In this document: positions 28,861 through 36,481 of the stretch, one piece after another
How the letters are laid out: each line of letters opens with the position of its first letter
Position numbering within the stretch: position 1 is the stretch's first letter
Assembly: GCA_026401035.1 (NCBI GenBank)
Contig: JAPLNR010000063.1
Span: 62,001 to 126,000 of the forward strand
From: Planctomycetia bacterium
Lineage (GTDB): Bacteria > Planctomycetota > Planctomycetia > Pirellulales > UBA1268
Direction of reading: 5' to 3'
Length of the DNA: 64,000 nucleotides
The notes under the pieces: generated by a model
The model's input: only the letters and a program-made list of their open reading frames with translations
Told to the model about the DNA's origin: nothing
Database searches by the model: none
Position numbers and translations under genes: made by a program

Positions 28861-29769
28861 ATGCGCCCCATGTTTCTTGCCATCGCCCTGTGCCTCGGCC
28901 TGCTGTGGACCTCGATTCTGGCTCCCGCGGCCGAGCCGCTCCCGCTCCACGCGGTCAAGCCGCTGCAGGCGCTCATTGTCGACGGGCAAAACAACCATGG
29001 CTGCTGGCCGAAGACCACGCCGATGATGAAGCAGTACCTCGAGGACACGGGCCTCTTCACCGTCGACGTCGTGACGCACGCCCCCAAGGGGGAAGACCCT
29101 GATTTCAAGCCCGACTTCAAGAACTACGCCGTCGTCGTGAGCAACTTTGGCCACGGCGCGGCCCCGTGGCCGGCCGAAACGCGGGCGGCGTTCGAAGAGT
29201 ACGTGAAGGGCGGCGGTGGGTTCGTCGCCGTGCATGCGGCCGACAACTCGTTCCCCGACTGGCCCGCTTACAACGAGATGATCGGCCTCGGCGGCTGGGG
29301 CGGCCGCAATGAGAAGAGCGGCCCGTACGTCTACTACACCGACGATGGAAAACTGGTCCGCGACACCGCCGCCGGCGCCGGCGGTAGCCACGGACCGCAG
29401 ACGGAGTTTGCCATCATCGTCCGCGACACGGCCCATCCGGTCACGAAGGGCGTGCCCGCCACGTGGATGCATGCCAAAGACGAGCTCTACGACAGCCTCC
29501 GCGGCCCCGCCGAACACATGCAGGTCTTGGCGACTGCCTACTGCCCCAAGACGAAGCGTCACGAGCCGATGATCATGACGATCGACTACGGCAAGGGCCG
29601 CGTATTCCACACGCCGATGGGCCACGAAACCTATTCGATGGAATGCGTCGGCTTCATCAACACCCTCCAACGCGGCGCGGAATGGGCGGCCACCGGCAAG
29701 GTGAGCGTGCCCGTCGCCGCTGATTTTCCGACCGCCGACAAGGCGAGCAGTCGGATATCGGGGAAGTGA
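28861..29769 (+). CDS. Secreted ThuA-domain protein
   Basis: The 302-residue protein has a signal peptide (about 1-24, LCLGLLWTSILAPAAE) and a ThuA domain, a glutamine-amidotransferase-like fold common in planctomycetes. Motifs include IVDGQNNHGCW, VVVSNFGHGAAPWP, GGGFVAVHAADNSFPDWPAYNEMIGLGGW (in segments), HPVTKGVPATWMHAKDELYDSL and GKGRVFHTPMGH. ThuA proteins are linked to trehalose or other sugar utilisation, with unknown enzymatic activity. Its stop overlaps the next gene's GTG start. Confidence 0.87.
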   Translation: MRPMFLAIALCLGLLWTSILAPAAEPLPLHAVKPLQALIVDGQNNHGCWPKTTPMMKQYLEDTGLFTVDVVTHAPKGEDPDFKPDFKNYAVVVSNFGHGAAPWPAETRAAFEEYVKGGGGFVAVHAADNSFPDWPAYNEMIGLGGWGGRNEKSGPYVYYTDDGKLVRDTAAGAGGSHGPQTEFAIIVRDTAHPVTKGVPATWMHAKDELYDSLRGPAEHMQVLATAYCPKTKRHEPMIMTIDYGKGRVFHTPMGHETYSMECVGFINTLQRGAEWAATGKVSVPVAADFPTADKASSRISGK

Positions 29770-30632
29770 CCGGACGGCAGCCCCGGCTCGAAGGGATGCT
29801 GGTGCTGGGCGTCGACTTCACGTCGGCCCCCTGCCCCAGAAAGCCGATCGCCGTCGCAGTCGGCCGCTCGGTCATCGCGTCTCACGGCCGCGTCTACCAA
29901 CTCGACGAGATCCGCGGGCTTGAAAGCCTCGATGCCTTCGAACTGTTTCTGCGGGAGAGGGGCCCGTGGCTCGGCGGCTTCGACCTCCCCTTCGGCCAGC
30001 CCCGCTCGCTCATCGAGCATGAGGGATGGCCCACCGACTGGCCGGCCTTCGTACGGTTTTACTGCGGCCAGCCGCGGGATCGGCTCCGCGATACGTTTCG
30101 CCGCTGGTGCGATGGCCGCCCCGCGGGTGACAAGTTCGCCTGGCGGAAGGCCGACAGGCCGGCGGGCTCGAGCCCGGCGATGCGCTGGGCCAATCCGCCG
30201 GTGGCCTGGATGATGCACGCCGGCATCGAGCGGATGCTCGACGCCGGCCTCGATTTCCCGGCCCACCGCCATCGGCCCGGCCGCACGCGATCGCCGCGGA
30301 TCGCGCTCGAGGCCTATCCGGGATTCACGGCGCGGCAGGTCTGCGCGCGTTCCTACAAGAGCGACACTGCCGCCAAGCAAACGCCCGAACGCACCGCCAA
30401 CCGGCGTCTCATCCTGAAGGCCCTCAGTAGCGGCACCGCCGGACTCGGCATCGCGCTCTCGGCGAGCCCAGCGTGGCAGCGCCGGATGATCGCCGATGGC
30501 AGCGGTGACCTGCTCGACGCCGTGATCTGTGCGTTACAGGCGGCCCACGCCGCCGCCCTGCCCCGCTACGGCCTCCCACGATCGCTCGATCCGCTCGAGG
30601 GCTGGATCGCCTCGGTGCCGCTCACCGCCTGA
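29766..30632 (+). CDS. DUF429 protein (predicted RNase H-like nuclease fold)
   Basis: The 288-residue protein matches DUF429: LVLGVDFTSAP near the N-terminus with the first Asp of an RNase H-like site, GGFDLPFGQPR with the second, and GDLLDAVICALQAA with the C-terminal Asp. It is predicted to act on nucleic acid, but the activity is unproven. The start could be GTG 29766, overlapping the ThuA stop, or ATG 29796 (MLVLGVDF), which fits the family better. Its last codons form part of a 30-bp direct repeat (30612-30641) that recurs at 31765. Confidence 0.78.
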   Translation: MTGRQPRLEGMLVLGVDFTSAPCPRKPIAVAVGRSVIASHGRVYQLDEIRGLESLDAFELFLRERGPWLGGFDLPFGQPRSLIEHEGWPTDWPAFVRFYCGQPRDRLRDTFRRWCDGRPAGDKFAWRKADRPAGSSPAMRWANPPVAWMMHAGIERMLDAGLDFPAHRHRPGRTRSPRIALEAYPGFTARQVCARSYKSDTAAKQTPERTANRRLILKALSSGTAGLGIALSASPAWQRRMIADGSGDLLDAVICALQAAHAAALPRYGLPRSLDPLEGWIASVPLTA

Positions 30633-30641
30633 TCATGGTCG
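30612..30641 (+). repeat. 30-bp direct repeat, left copy (island boundary)
   Basis: Contains the core CCGCTCACCGCCTGATCATG and recurs at 31765-31794 with 29 of 30 bases identical (one G/A change). This copy includes the DUF429 stop codon. The two copies enclose the toxin-antitoxin genes and the IS91 remnant. Confidence 0.8.
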
Positions 30642-30666
30642 GAACGATGAGCAACTGGAAGGCATT

Positions 30667-31077
30667 CTACTGCGCTACCCAGAGCGACGTCTGCCGCGAT
30701 CGGCGGATGCGAGCGTCATGCGTGGCCAACGGTAGCCTGCCGGCGCGGGCCGTGGCCACGATGAGTCGATCGGCAGGATCCTGGTGAAAGGTCGCCGGCA
30801 GGCGATTCATCTCCGCGACGACGGCGGGCGTGATGGGGATCACCTCGACAGTGGCCGGTGAAGCGGCGATACGTAACCAATCCTCGAGGGCATCGTCGAG
30901 CTGCAGCCGACCAAGCTGCACGAGCATCGCAACCTCCCAGAGGCTGATGTCGCAGAGGCGGGGTCGCTGACCGCTCGGAAGGTCGTCCAACACTGTGCGC
31001 TCGCGGTCAGAAAGCCGGGTATCGCCAAGCATCCACCAGATCCAGACGTGCGTGTCGAGGAGGGGCGACTTCTTCAT
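30667..31077 (-). CDS. PIN-domain toxin, VapC-like RNase
   Basis: The 136-residue protein has the PIN fold: LLDTHVWIWW with the first catalytic Asp near residue 8, LWEVAML in the middle (Glu), and DRLIVATARAGRLPLATHDARI with the C-terminal acidic residues. VapC-like toxins cleave RNA, commonly tRNA, and are neutralised by the partner antitoxin. The antitoxin gene is directly upstream and overlaps by 4 bp (ATGA). I placed the start at 31077 (MKKSPLLDTH), because that overlap and the family start agree. It lies in a 1.1-kb island between direct repeats. Confidence 0.88.
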   Translation of the reverse strand: MKKSPLLDTHVWIWWMLGDTRLSDRERTVLDDLPSGQRPRLCDISLWEVAMLVQLGRLQLDDALEDWLRIAASPATVEVIPITPAVVAEMNRLPATFHQDPADRLIVATARAGRLPLATHDARIRRSRQTSLWVAQ

Positions 31078-31298
31078 CGCAAGACTTCGATCTCGGATTC
31101 CTCGACGACGCTTGCGAACGGGTCTCCCGTAAACGCTCCGCGGCCACGAAGGGCGAGCCACGCCTTATCGTCGCGTGCCGGCACCAGACGGGCCACCGGC
31201 CGCCCTCGCTTGAGGATGACGAGTTCCTCGCCCGTTCGGCTGACCTCATCGAGGAGCCGAAGGCAGCGGGCCTTGAATGCGGAAGCATTGATCTTCAT
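31074..31298 (-). CDS. Phd/YefM-like antitoxin
   Basis: The 74-residue protein starts MKINASAFKARCLRLLDEV, the typical N-terminus of Phd/YefM-family antitoxins that form the DNA-binding part. GEELVILKRGRPVARLVP follows, and the C-terminal half, expected to bind the toxin, is acidic (VVEESEIEVL). It precedes the toxin gene and overlaps it in ATGA. A GTG start at 31307 would run into the palindromic operator, so I prefer ATG 31298. Confidence 0.87.
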   Translation of the reverse strand: MKINASAFKARCLRLLDEVSRTGEELVILKRGRPVARLVPARDDKAWLALRGRGAFTGDPFASVVEESEIEVLR

Positions 31299-31306
31299 GA
31301 AGACCA

Positions 31307-31327
31307 CTGTACATGACTCGTGTACAG
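31307..31327 (-). promoter_or_regulatory. Probable operator of the toxin-antitoxin operon
   Basis: A perfect inverted repeat CTGTACA-N7-TGTACAG, ending 9 bp upstream of the antitoxin ATG. Phd/YefM antitoxins repress their own promoter through short palindromes at this position. The promoter elements themselves are not clear. Confidence 0.6.
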
Positions 31328-31385
31328 CGTGTCAAGGCTGCAGAGCAGTCGGGGCGAGCGATCAATGGCAGGCCGCTGCGATCCG

Positions 31386-31719
31386 CCGGCGTTCCTGCCG
31401 GTGCGGCCGATCACTCAAGTCCATCTGGCCGCGGTCACCGAGCGGGCGCGCCGCCGCGTGATCCGCTGGTTCAAGCGGCGGGGCTTCCTCGACACCGCTG
31501 CCGCCGTCGAACTCACGCCGTTTGAATTCTTGGACCGGCTCGCCGACCTCGTGCCGCCACCGCGGAAGCACCGGCATCGCTACCACGGGGGGTTTGCCCC
31601 GAATCACAAGCTGAGACCCGCCGAACGACTGGGGAGAGGTCGTGCAGGTCCACGACGACCGGACAATCTTTCAGGCGTCGCCCGACGAGCTGCCCGTGAC
31701 CGACATCCACAGCTTGTGA
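31386..31719 (+). pseudogene. IS91-type transposase remnant with internal deletions
   Basis: Three pieces of an IS91-family (Y2-type) transposase are recognisable. First comes an N-terminal-side segment with RRRVIRWFKRRGFLD. It is joined directly to ELTPFEFLDRLADLVPPP and RKHRHRYHGGFAPNHKLRP, so about 80 residues between them are missing. After 31623 the frame changes and only the C-terminal 30 residues remain (31627-31719, starting DWGEVVQVHDD and ending DELPVTDIHSL). The Y2 catalytic region is gone, so it cannot transpose. A second C-terminal remnant of the same family lies at 48341-48469. Family recognition is from memory of related planctomycete elements. Confidence 0.7.
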
Positions 31720-31764
31720 CCGGTGTCGGACGCAAGGCACCGAAGCCCCGGGACCGGCGGACTG

Positions 31765-31794
31765 TCGGTACCGCTCACCGCCTGATCATGGTCG
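31765..31794 (+). repeat. 30-bp direct repeat, right copy (island boundary)
   Basis: Right copy of the repeat at 30612-30641. It contains the stop codon of the minus-strand aldolase gene (TCA at 31775-31777) and encodes its last residues. Between the copies lie 1,123 bp with the toxin-antitoxin pair and the transposase remnant. Confidence 0.8.
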
Positions 31795-32758
31795 AAACAT
31801 CGAGTGAAACCAGGATCTCATGCACACGCCGGCGGCTCTCGTCGTCAAAACGCTCGAAGGAGCTGGCGACCGCGTCATGGCAGATGCCCATCAGGGCGAG
31901 TGCCGTCTTGATCCCCACGACGATCCGGCCCGGCATGCGGCCCACCTCGTAGAGCTGTGCCAGCTGTTTTGCGCGGCTCCGCAGCGCTTCGACGCGCGTG
32001 ACGTCCCCATCGCAGACCGCCTCGTACAAATCCACGAACAACCGGGGCAAGACATTCGCCCCGCCGGGAATCCCTCCGTGCGCTCCGCGCCGGTGGGCCT
32101 CCGGCAGGAGCAGCTCGGGCCCGACGAATACCGACCAGTCGGGCCGAAGGTCCTGGGCCACTCGGATCAGTTCATCGAAGTACGTCAGATCGCCCGAACT
32201 GTCTTTGACTCCGACGATGTTCGGGCAGTTGGCCAGTTGCCGGAGCGTGTCCGTCTCCAGAACCACCTTCGTCATCTCAGGCATGTTGTAGAGCAGCAGC
32301 GGCAGCGGCACCCGTGCCGCGAGGTCACGGCCCCACCGTACGAGCGGCTCCTGCCCCGCGGGGAAGTAATAGGGCGCCGCGGCCACGACCGCAGCGGCGC
32401 CGCTCGTCGCAGCGGCGCGGGCTAAAGTCACGCTCTCTTCGAGCGCCGCATCGGAGATGCCGACGAGCACCGGCACCCTGCCGGCGACCAGCCGCACGAC
32501 ACGATCGACGAGCTCCTTCTGAAGGCTGTGCGACAGCGACGGGCCTTCCCCCGTGGTGCCGAGCACAAACAACCCATGAACGCCTCCGCCGACGACGTAC
32601 TCCACCAGCCGTTCGAGTCCGTCCACATCGAGCGTGTCGGCTGCCAGGAGCGGCGTGACGAGCGGCGGCACGATGCCGTGGAAGCGCGGCACCGCCGAGA
32701 GAGGTTCAGGGCTGGCGGCTCCACGGGGCGTGATGGTGGTCGAGCGTGGCATTGTCAT
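31775..32758 (-). CDS. Dihydrodipicolinate synthase/N-acetylneuraminate lyase family aldolase
   Basis: The 327-residue protein is a TIM-barrel Schiff-base aldolase. Visible motifs are GIVPPLVTPL, GLFVLGTTGEGPSL (GxxGE), AAPYYFP, LLLYNMPEM with the catalytic Tyr, and NIVGVKDSSGD with the Schiff-base Lys. The YNMP and KDSSGD variants fit members that cleave sugar acids better than DapA itself. Its gene overlaps the end of the MFS gene (ATGA) in an AraC-MFS-aldolase operon, which supports a catabolic function. Its last codons belong to a direct repeat, so the natural C-terminus may have been altered. Confidence 0.87.
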   Translation of the reverse strand: MTMPRSTTITPRGAASPEPLSAVPRFHGIVPPLVTPLLAADTLDVDGLERLVEYVVGGGVHGLFVLGTTGEGPSLSHSLQKELVDRVVRLVAGRVPVLVGISDAALEESVTLARAAATSGAAAVVAAAPYYFPAGQEPLVRWGRDLAARVPLPLLLYNMPEMTKVVLETDTLRQLANCPNIVGVKDSSGDLTYFDELIRVAQDLRPDWSVFVGPELLLPEAHRRGAHGGIPGGANVLPRLFVDLYEAVCDGDVTRVEALRSRAKQLAQLYEVGRMPGRIVVGIKTALALMGICHDAVASSFERFDDESRRRVHEILVSLDVSTMIRR

Positions 32759-34119
32759 GGAGTCGATCCTGCTTCGGGCGTGATGGGAAAAGTCGATGCG
32801 GGTCGCATGCAGAGGATCGCGCCGATCAACAGCGCCGCGCACACGAGATAGACGGCGCCGCCACAGGCGATCGCGCGGCTCATGTTGGCGACATCCCCGT
32901 CGCCGCCACCGTAGCGGGTGGCGAGGCCGACGAAGAGCGGCCCGAGGGCGCCGCCGACCCAGCCGACCGTGTTCATGATTCCGGCGGCGCTCGCTCGGGC
33001 TCTGGGTTCGACCTGATCGAAGAGCGACGCGAAGATGCCGGCGTCGTAACATCCCTTGCAGAGTCCAAACGCGGTCATCGCCGCCAGCAGCACCGGCGTG
33101 GTGGTGCAGAGGCCGACCGTTGCCACGAACACGGCCCCCACGAGCAGGCCGAAAGCCTGCACGGCGATCCGGCCGCCGGAAAACCTCCGCGCGAGCCGAT
33201 CCGCCACGACTCCGGCGAGCGGGGCGCTGAGGGCGCTGGCGAGATGGATGAAGAGCGTGCCGTTGAGCCCCGCCGCCCCGAGGGAGTAGCCAAACTTCTC
33301 GACGAGGAAGGTCGGCGTCCAGGTGAGGAAAATCGTGGCCACGAAGTTGGCGCCGAGGAAGGCGAGCATGAGCAGCACGGTGGCTGGCCGGCCAAAGACC
33401 TGGCGGGCGGTCGCCGCCATGCCCAGTGGTTGGCCCGCCACTGCGATGTCACCCCCGCCGCCGTGCGTCGCTGCGGCCAGCCGCGCCTCGGCACGGTCAG
33501 CGGCGCCCCGTTCCGGTTCCCGCAGGAAGAAATAGAGCACCGCGGCGACCACGAGCCCTGCGGTGCCGAACAGAAAAAAACCCGCCCGCCAGCCGTATGC
33601 TTCCGCGAGTACGGCGCCGAGCCAACTGCCGAGGATCGTGCCGATGTAGACGCTCGACTGGTGGAAGGCGAAGGCACGGCTCCGGGTTGCGGGCCCGTGG
33701 TAGTCGGCCGTGAGCGACATCGATGCGGGAAAGTAAAACGTCTCGCCGAGCCCTTCTGCAGCCCGGACGGCCACGAAGTGCCAGAGCTTCGAGCACCAGG
33801 CCGTGGCGACGGTGACGAAGCTCCAAAAAATGCAGCCGCCCAGGATCAGGTGGACCCGCTTCACGCGGTCGGCGATGAATCCCGCGAACGGCGCGCCTCC
33901 GGCATACACCCACATGAAGGCCGAGCCGATCAGGCCGAGCTGCAGTTTGTCGAAGCCGAACTCCTTCTCGAGCAGCGGAAACACGGCATAAATGGCCTGC
34001 CGATCGGCGTAGTTGAAGAAGCAGACGAGCCAGAGCATGCCGACGACCTGCCAACGGTAGGCGGTATGGGCTGACGCGGCAGTCGATTCCCCTGGTGGCA
34101 TCTTGGAAACCGGTTTCAT
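32755..34119 (-). CDS. MFS transporter, sugar-acid type
   Basis: A 454-residue protein with 12 predicted helices and the motifs FFNYADRQAIYAVFPLL (helix 1) and GFIADRVKRVHLILGG (loop 2-3). The N-terminal NYADR motif is common in anion:cation symporters of the hexuronate/sialate type. Both ends overlap neighbouring genes by 4 bp (ATGA with AraC upstream and with the aldolase downstream), so expression is tightly coupled. It probably imports the substrate that the aldolase degrades. Confidence 0.87.
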   Translation of the reverse strand: MKPVSKMPPGESTAASAHTAYRWQVVGMLWLVCFFNYADRQAIYAVFPLLEKEFGFDKLQLGLIGSAFMWVYAGGAPFAGFIADRVKRVHLILGGCIFWSFVTVATAWCSKLWHFVAVRAAEGLGETFYFPASMSLTADYHGPATRSRAFAFHQSSVYIGTILGSWLGAVLAEAYGWRAGFFLFGTAGLVVAAVLYFFLREPERGAADRAEARLAAATHGGGGDIAVAGQPLGMAATARQVFGRPATVLLMLAFLGANFVATIFLTWTPTFLVEKFGYSLGAAGLNGTLFIHLASALSAPLAGVVADRLARRFSGGRIAVQAFGLLVGAVFVATVGLCTTTPVLLAAMTAFGLCKGCYDAGIFASLFDQVEPRARASAAGIMNTVGWVGGALGPLFVGLATRYGGGDGDVANMSRAIACGGAVYLVCAALLIGAILCMRPASTFPITPEAGSTP

Positions 34120-35060
34120 GCCCGCTCCTTTCCGGCGAGCGTTGCGGTCCGCTGGCGATAGTCCCGTGGCGAGGTGCCGATGAGTTGCTTGAACCGCCGG
34201 GAAAAATAAAACTCACTCTCGAACCCGAGGCGACGCGAGATGGCGCGGCATGTCTCATCGGTCTGCTCGAGCATCAGGCAGGCCTGCTCGATGAGCCGCC
34301 GGGCGCGGTATTGGGCCGGCGTGATGCCGGTGAGCCGCTTGAACTTCTTGCGGAACGCCTGCTCCCCCAGATCGAACGCGGCGGCGACCTTCTCGAAACC
34401 AACCTCGCGGCCGATCGGTATCTCGTCGAGTCTGGCCTCCACCTCCTCGAGCCAGCGGGTCGCCGACTTGTCGGCGGCCGGCTGCCAGTCTGCGATCATG
34501 TGCGCGATCAGCTCGAGCAGTTTTCCCGTGTCGCGAAGCGTCGGCATGCCATGCGCCCGTGACACGGAGCCCACGAGTTCGTTGAACCGCGACAGCCAAT
34601 AGCCCACGGGCTCGAGGTGCCGCACCGGCTCGTCGGGATCGAGCATGCCGGGGCCGCACCAGGCATCGAAGGCTGGGCCTGAAAACTCGACGTTGATCTC
34701 GTCCCAGCGTTCGTCGGCATCCGGGCCATACGCGTGGGCGACGCCGGGGAAGAGACAGATCACGTCGCCGGACCGCACGGGCCGGCTGCCGCGGGTGTCG
34801 TAATAAGTGCCGTTGCCACGATAGACGTAGACGAGGCTGTAGCACTGGAGCGTCCGCCGAAACGTCGGGTCCTGTTCGAGCCGCGGTCGCATTCCCCAGC
34901 TGTCGCCGATGCGGCTGGAACGCACGAGACAGCCAGGACCGGGCGCGAGCGGCGAGTCGAAGAGTAGCCAATAGCGGCGCACACTCTGGCGGCCGCCGAC
35001 GATCGCCAACTGTTCCTGCGGCTCCATGTTCGGTTCCGAGGCTTTCATGTCGCAACCCAT
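34116..35060 (-). CDS. AraC-family transcription regulator
   Basis: The protein has an N-terminal cupin-like sensor domain (YSLVYVYRGNGTYYDT, SGDVICLFPGVAHAYGP) and a C-terminal double helix-turn-helix (about 215-305: FRKKFKRLTGITPAQY, then ISRRLGFESEFYFSRRFKQLIGTSPRDYR split). It is likely a sugar-responsive activator of its own operon and of the divergent sialidase gene. The start is uncertain: ATG 35060 or ATG 35048, with a GTG at 35072. It overlaps the MFS gene by 4 bp. Confidence 0.85.
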   Translation of the reverse strand: MGCDMKASEPNMEPQEQLAIVGGRQSVRRYWLLFDSPLAPGPGCLVRSSRIGDSWGMRPRLEQDPTFRRTLQCYSLVYVYRGNGTYYDTRGSRPVRSGDVICLFPGVAHAYGPDADERWDEINVEFSGPAFDAWCGPGMLDPDEPVRHLEPVGYWLSRFNELVGSVSRAHGMPTLRDTGKLLELIAHMIADWQPAADKSATRWLEEVEARLDEIPIGREVGFEKVAAAFDLGEQAFRKKFKRLTGITPAQYRARRLIEQACLMLEQTDETCRAISRRLGFESEFYFSRRFKQLIGTSPRDYRQRTATLAGKERA

Positions 35061-35264
35061 CCGTCGTTCCACGTGCTGCCGCGCGCCGAAACTTCGTTTT
35101 CTTTACCATAAGAGACAATACTACAGCGACACGAACATCAAAAACAATGCATCCGTGGCAACTCAAAGGCAGAGCGCCTACCATTTTGGACAAACTGCGG
35201 CACTGAATGTGCATTGCCACCCCAGTTGGCGAGAGGCATGATTGCCTTCCCTGGAGTACGACGT
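35061..35264 (+). promoter_or_regulatory. Divergent promoter region, AraC operon / sialidase
   Basis: About 200 bp between divergent starts, with an AT-rich core (35090-35165) that contrasts with the GC-rich surroundings. A GGAG Shine-Dalgarno precedes the sialidase ATG. No exact -10/-35 pair is assigned. An AraC-binding site is expected here. Confidence 0.4.
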
Positions 35265-36350
35265 ATGCGATTGAGAATGATGGCGTTCAGGCTGGCGGCG
35301 GTTGGCATCGGACTCTCGGTCTGCAGAGGCAGCGCGGCGGCCGCCGACCCCGGGCAGGATGCGGTCGTCTCGCGGGATTTCTTGGCGGGCGACCTGCCCA
35401 CCCCCTCCTGCCATGCCAGCACCATCGCGGAGCCAGTCCCCGGCACGTTCATCGCCGCCTGGTTTGGGGGCACCGCCGAGGGCCAACCCGACGTCGGCAT
35501 CTGGACATCGCGGTGGGTGGAAGGAAAGTGGTCGGCCCCCGTCGCAGTGGCCGACGGCGTGCAGCCAGACGGCAAGCGATGGCCGTGCTGGAACCCCGTG
35601 CTCTTCCAGAAGCCGGGCGGCGAACTCCTGCTCTTCTACAAGGTGGGACCGAGCCCGATGACTTGGTGGGGACTCATACGAATCAGCACTGACGGCGGCA
35701 TGACGTGGAGCGAGCCCACCAGGCTCTCCCGCGACGGCACGGCGCTCCACGGCGGCCCCGTGGGCCCGATCAAAAACAAGCCGGTCGCGCTCGGCAGGGA
35801 CGTTTTGCTCGCTCCATCGAGCACCGAAACTGAAAAAGGCTGGCGGGCTCATTTCGAGCGGTCCTCCGACGGCGGTGCGACGTGGAACGTGATCGGCCCC
35901 GTGAACGACGGCCGGGCGATCGGCGCCATCCAGCCGAGCGTCCTCGACCTGGGCAGCGGGAAGCTGCTCGCTCTCGGCCGCACCCGCGAGAGTAAACGGA
36001 TCTTCCAGATCGAGAGCGCCGACGGTGGCCTCACCTGGGGCGAGATGACGCTCACGGATATGCCGAATCCGAATTCCGGCACCGATACCGTCACGCTTGC
36101 CGACGGCCGCCACCTGCTGATCTATAACCACAGCGAGAAAGCCCGCACGCCCCTGAACATCGCCGTGAGCAGCGACGGCCGCACCTGGACGCCCGCGGTC
36201 ACGCTCGAGACCGAGCCAGGCGAGTTTTCCTATCCGGCAATCATCCAGGCCGCCGACGGGAAGGTGCACGTCACGTACACGTGGAACCGCAAGAAGATTG
36301 CCCACGCGGTGATCGACCCCGCGAAGCTCCCGGCCACGCCGAAGCCGTAA
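35265..36350 (+). CDS. Secreted sialidase-like (BNR-repeat) glycosidase
   Basis: The 361-residue protein has a signal peptide (about 1-30, AFRLAAVGIGLSVC then SAAAAD). A six-bladed propeller follows with at least three Asp boxes (STDGGMTW, SSDGGATW, SADGGLTW) and the degenerate SSDGRTW. HASTIAEPVPGTFIAAWFGGTAEG at the start of the domain (in parts) and the WNPVLFQ region match exo-alpha-sialidase relatives common in planctomycetes. The start at 35265 has GGAG at good spacing; upstream ATGs do not. It is divergent from the AraC-MFS-aldolase genes, so secretion, uptake and cleavage may act on one glycan. Confidence 0.83.
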   Translation: MRLRMMAFRLAAVGIGLSVCRGSAAAADPGQDAVVSRDFLAGDLPTPSCHASTIAEPVPGTFIAAWFGGTAEGQPDVGIWTSRWVEGKWSAPVAVADGVQPDGKRWPCWNPVLFQKPGGELLLFYKVGPSPMTWWGLIRISTDGGMTWSEPTRLSRDGTALHGGPVGPIKNKPVALGRDVLLAPSSTETEKGWRAHFERSSDGGATWNVIGPVNDGRAIGAIQPSVLDLGSGKLLALGRTRESKRIFQIESADGGLTWGEMTLTDMPNPNSGTDTVTLADGRHLLIYNHSEKARTPLNIAVSSDGRTWTPAVTLETEPGEFSYPAIIQAADGKVHVTYTWNRKKIAHAVIDPAKLPATPKP

Positions 36351-36481
36351 TTCACCACCCGTTCACCGCAGGAAGCGGCGGATTTCGGGCAATGGCAACC
36401 CGGAACGGGGGAGGTTAATGTACGAGGGAAGTCTCATTGAGAACAGGCGGGCTCGACCCTTAAACCTCGGGATTCCCCAGC

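Noticed and set aside
25780-29670. A 1296-codon open frame on the minus strand over the YTV, icd and ThuA genes
   Set aside because: It spans three well-supported plus-strand genes and has His/Arg/Asp-rich composition typical of antisense frames at high GC.
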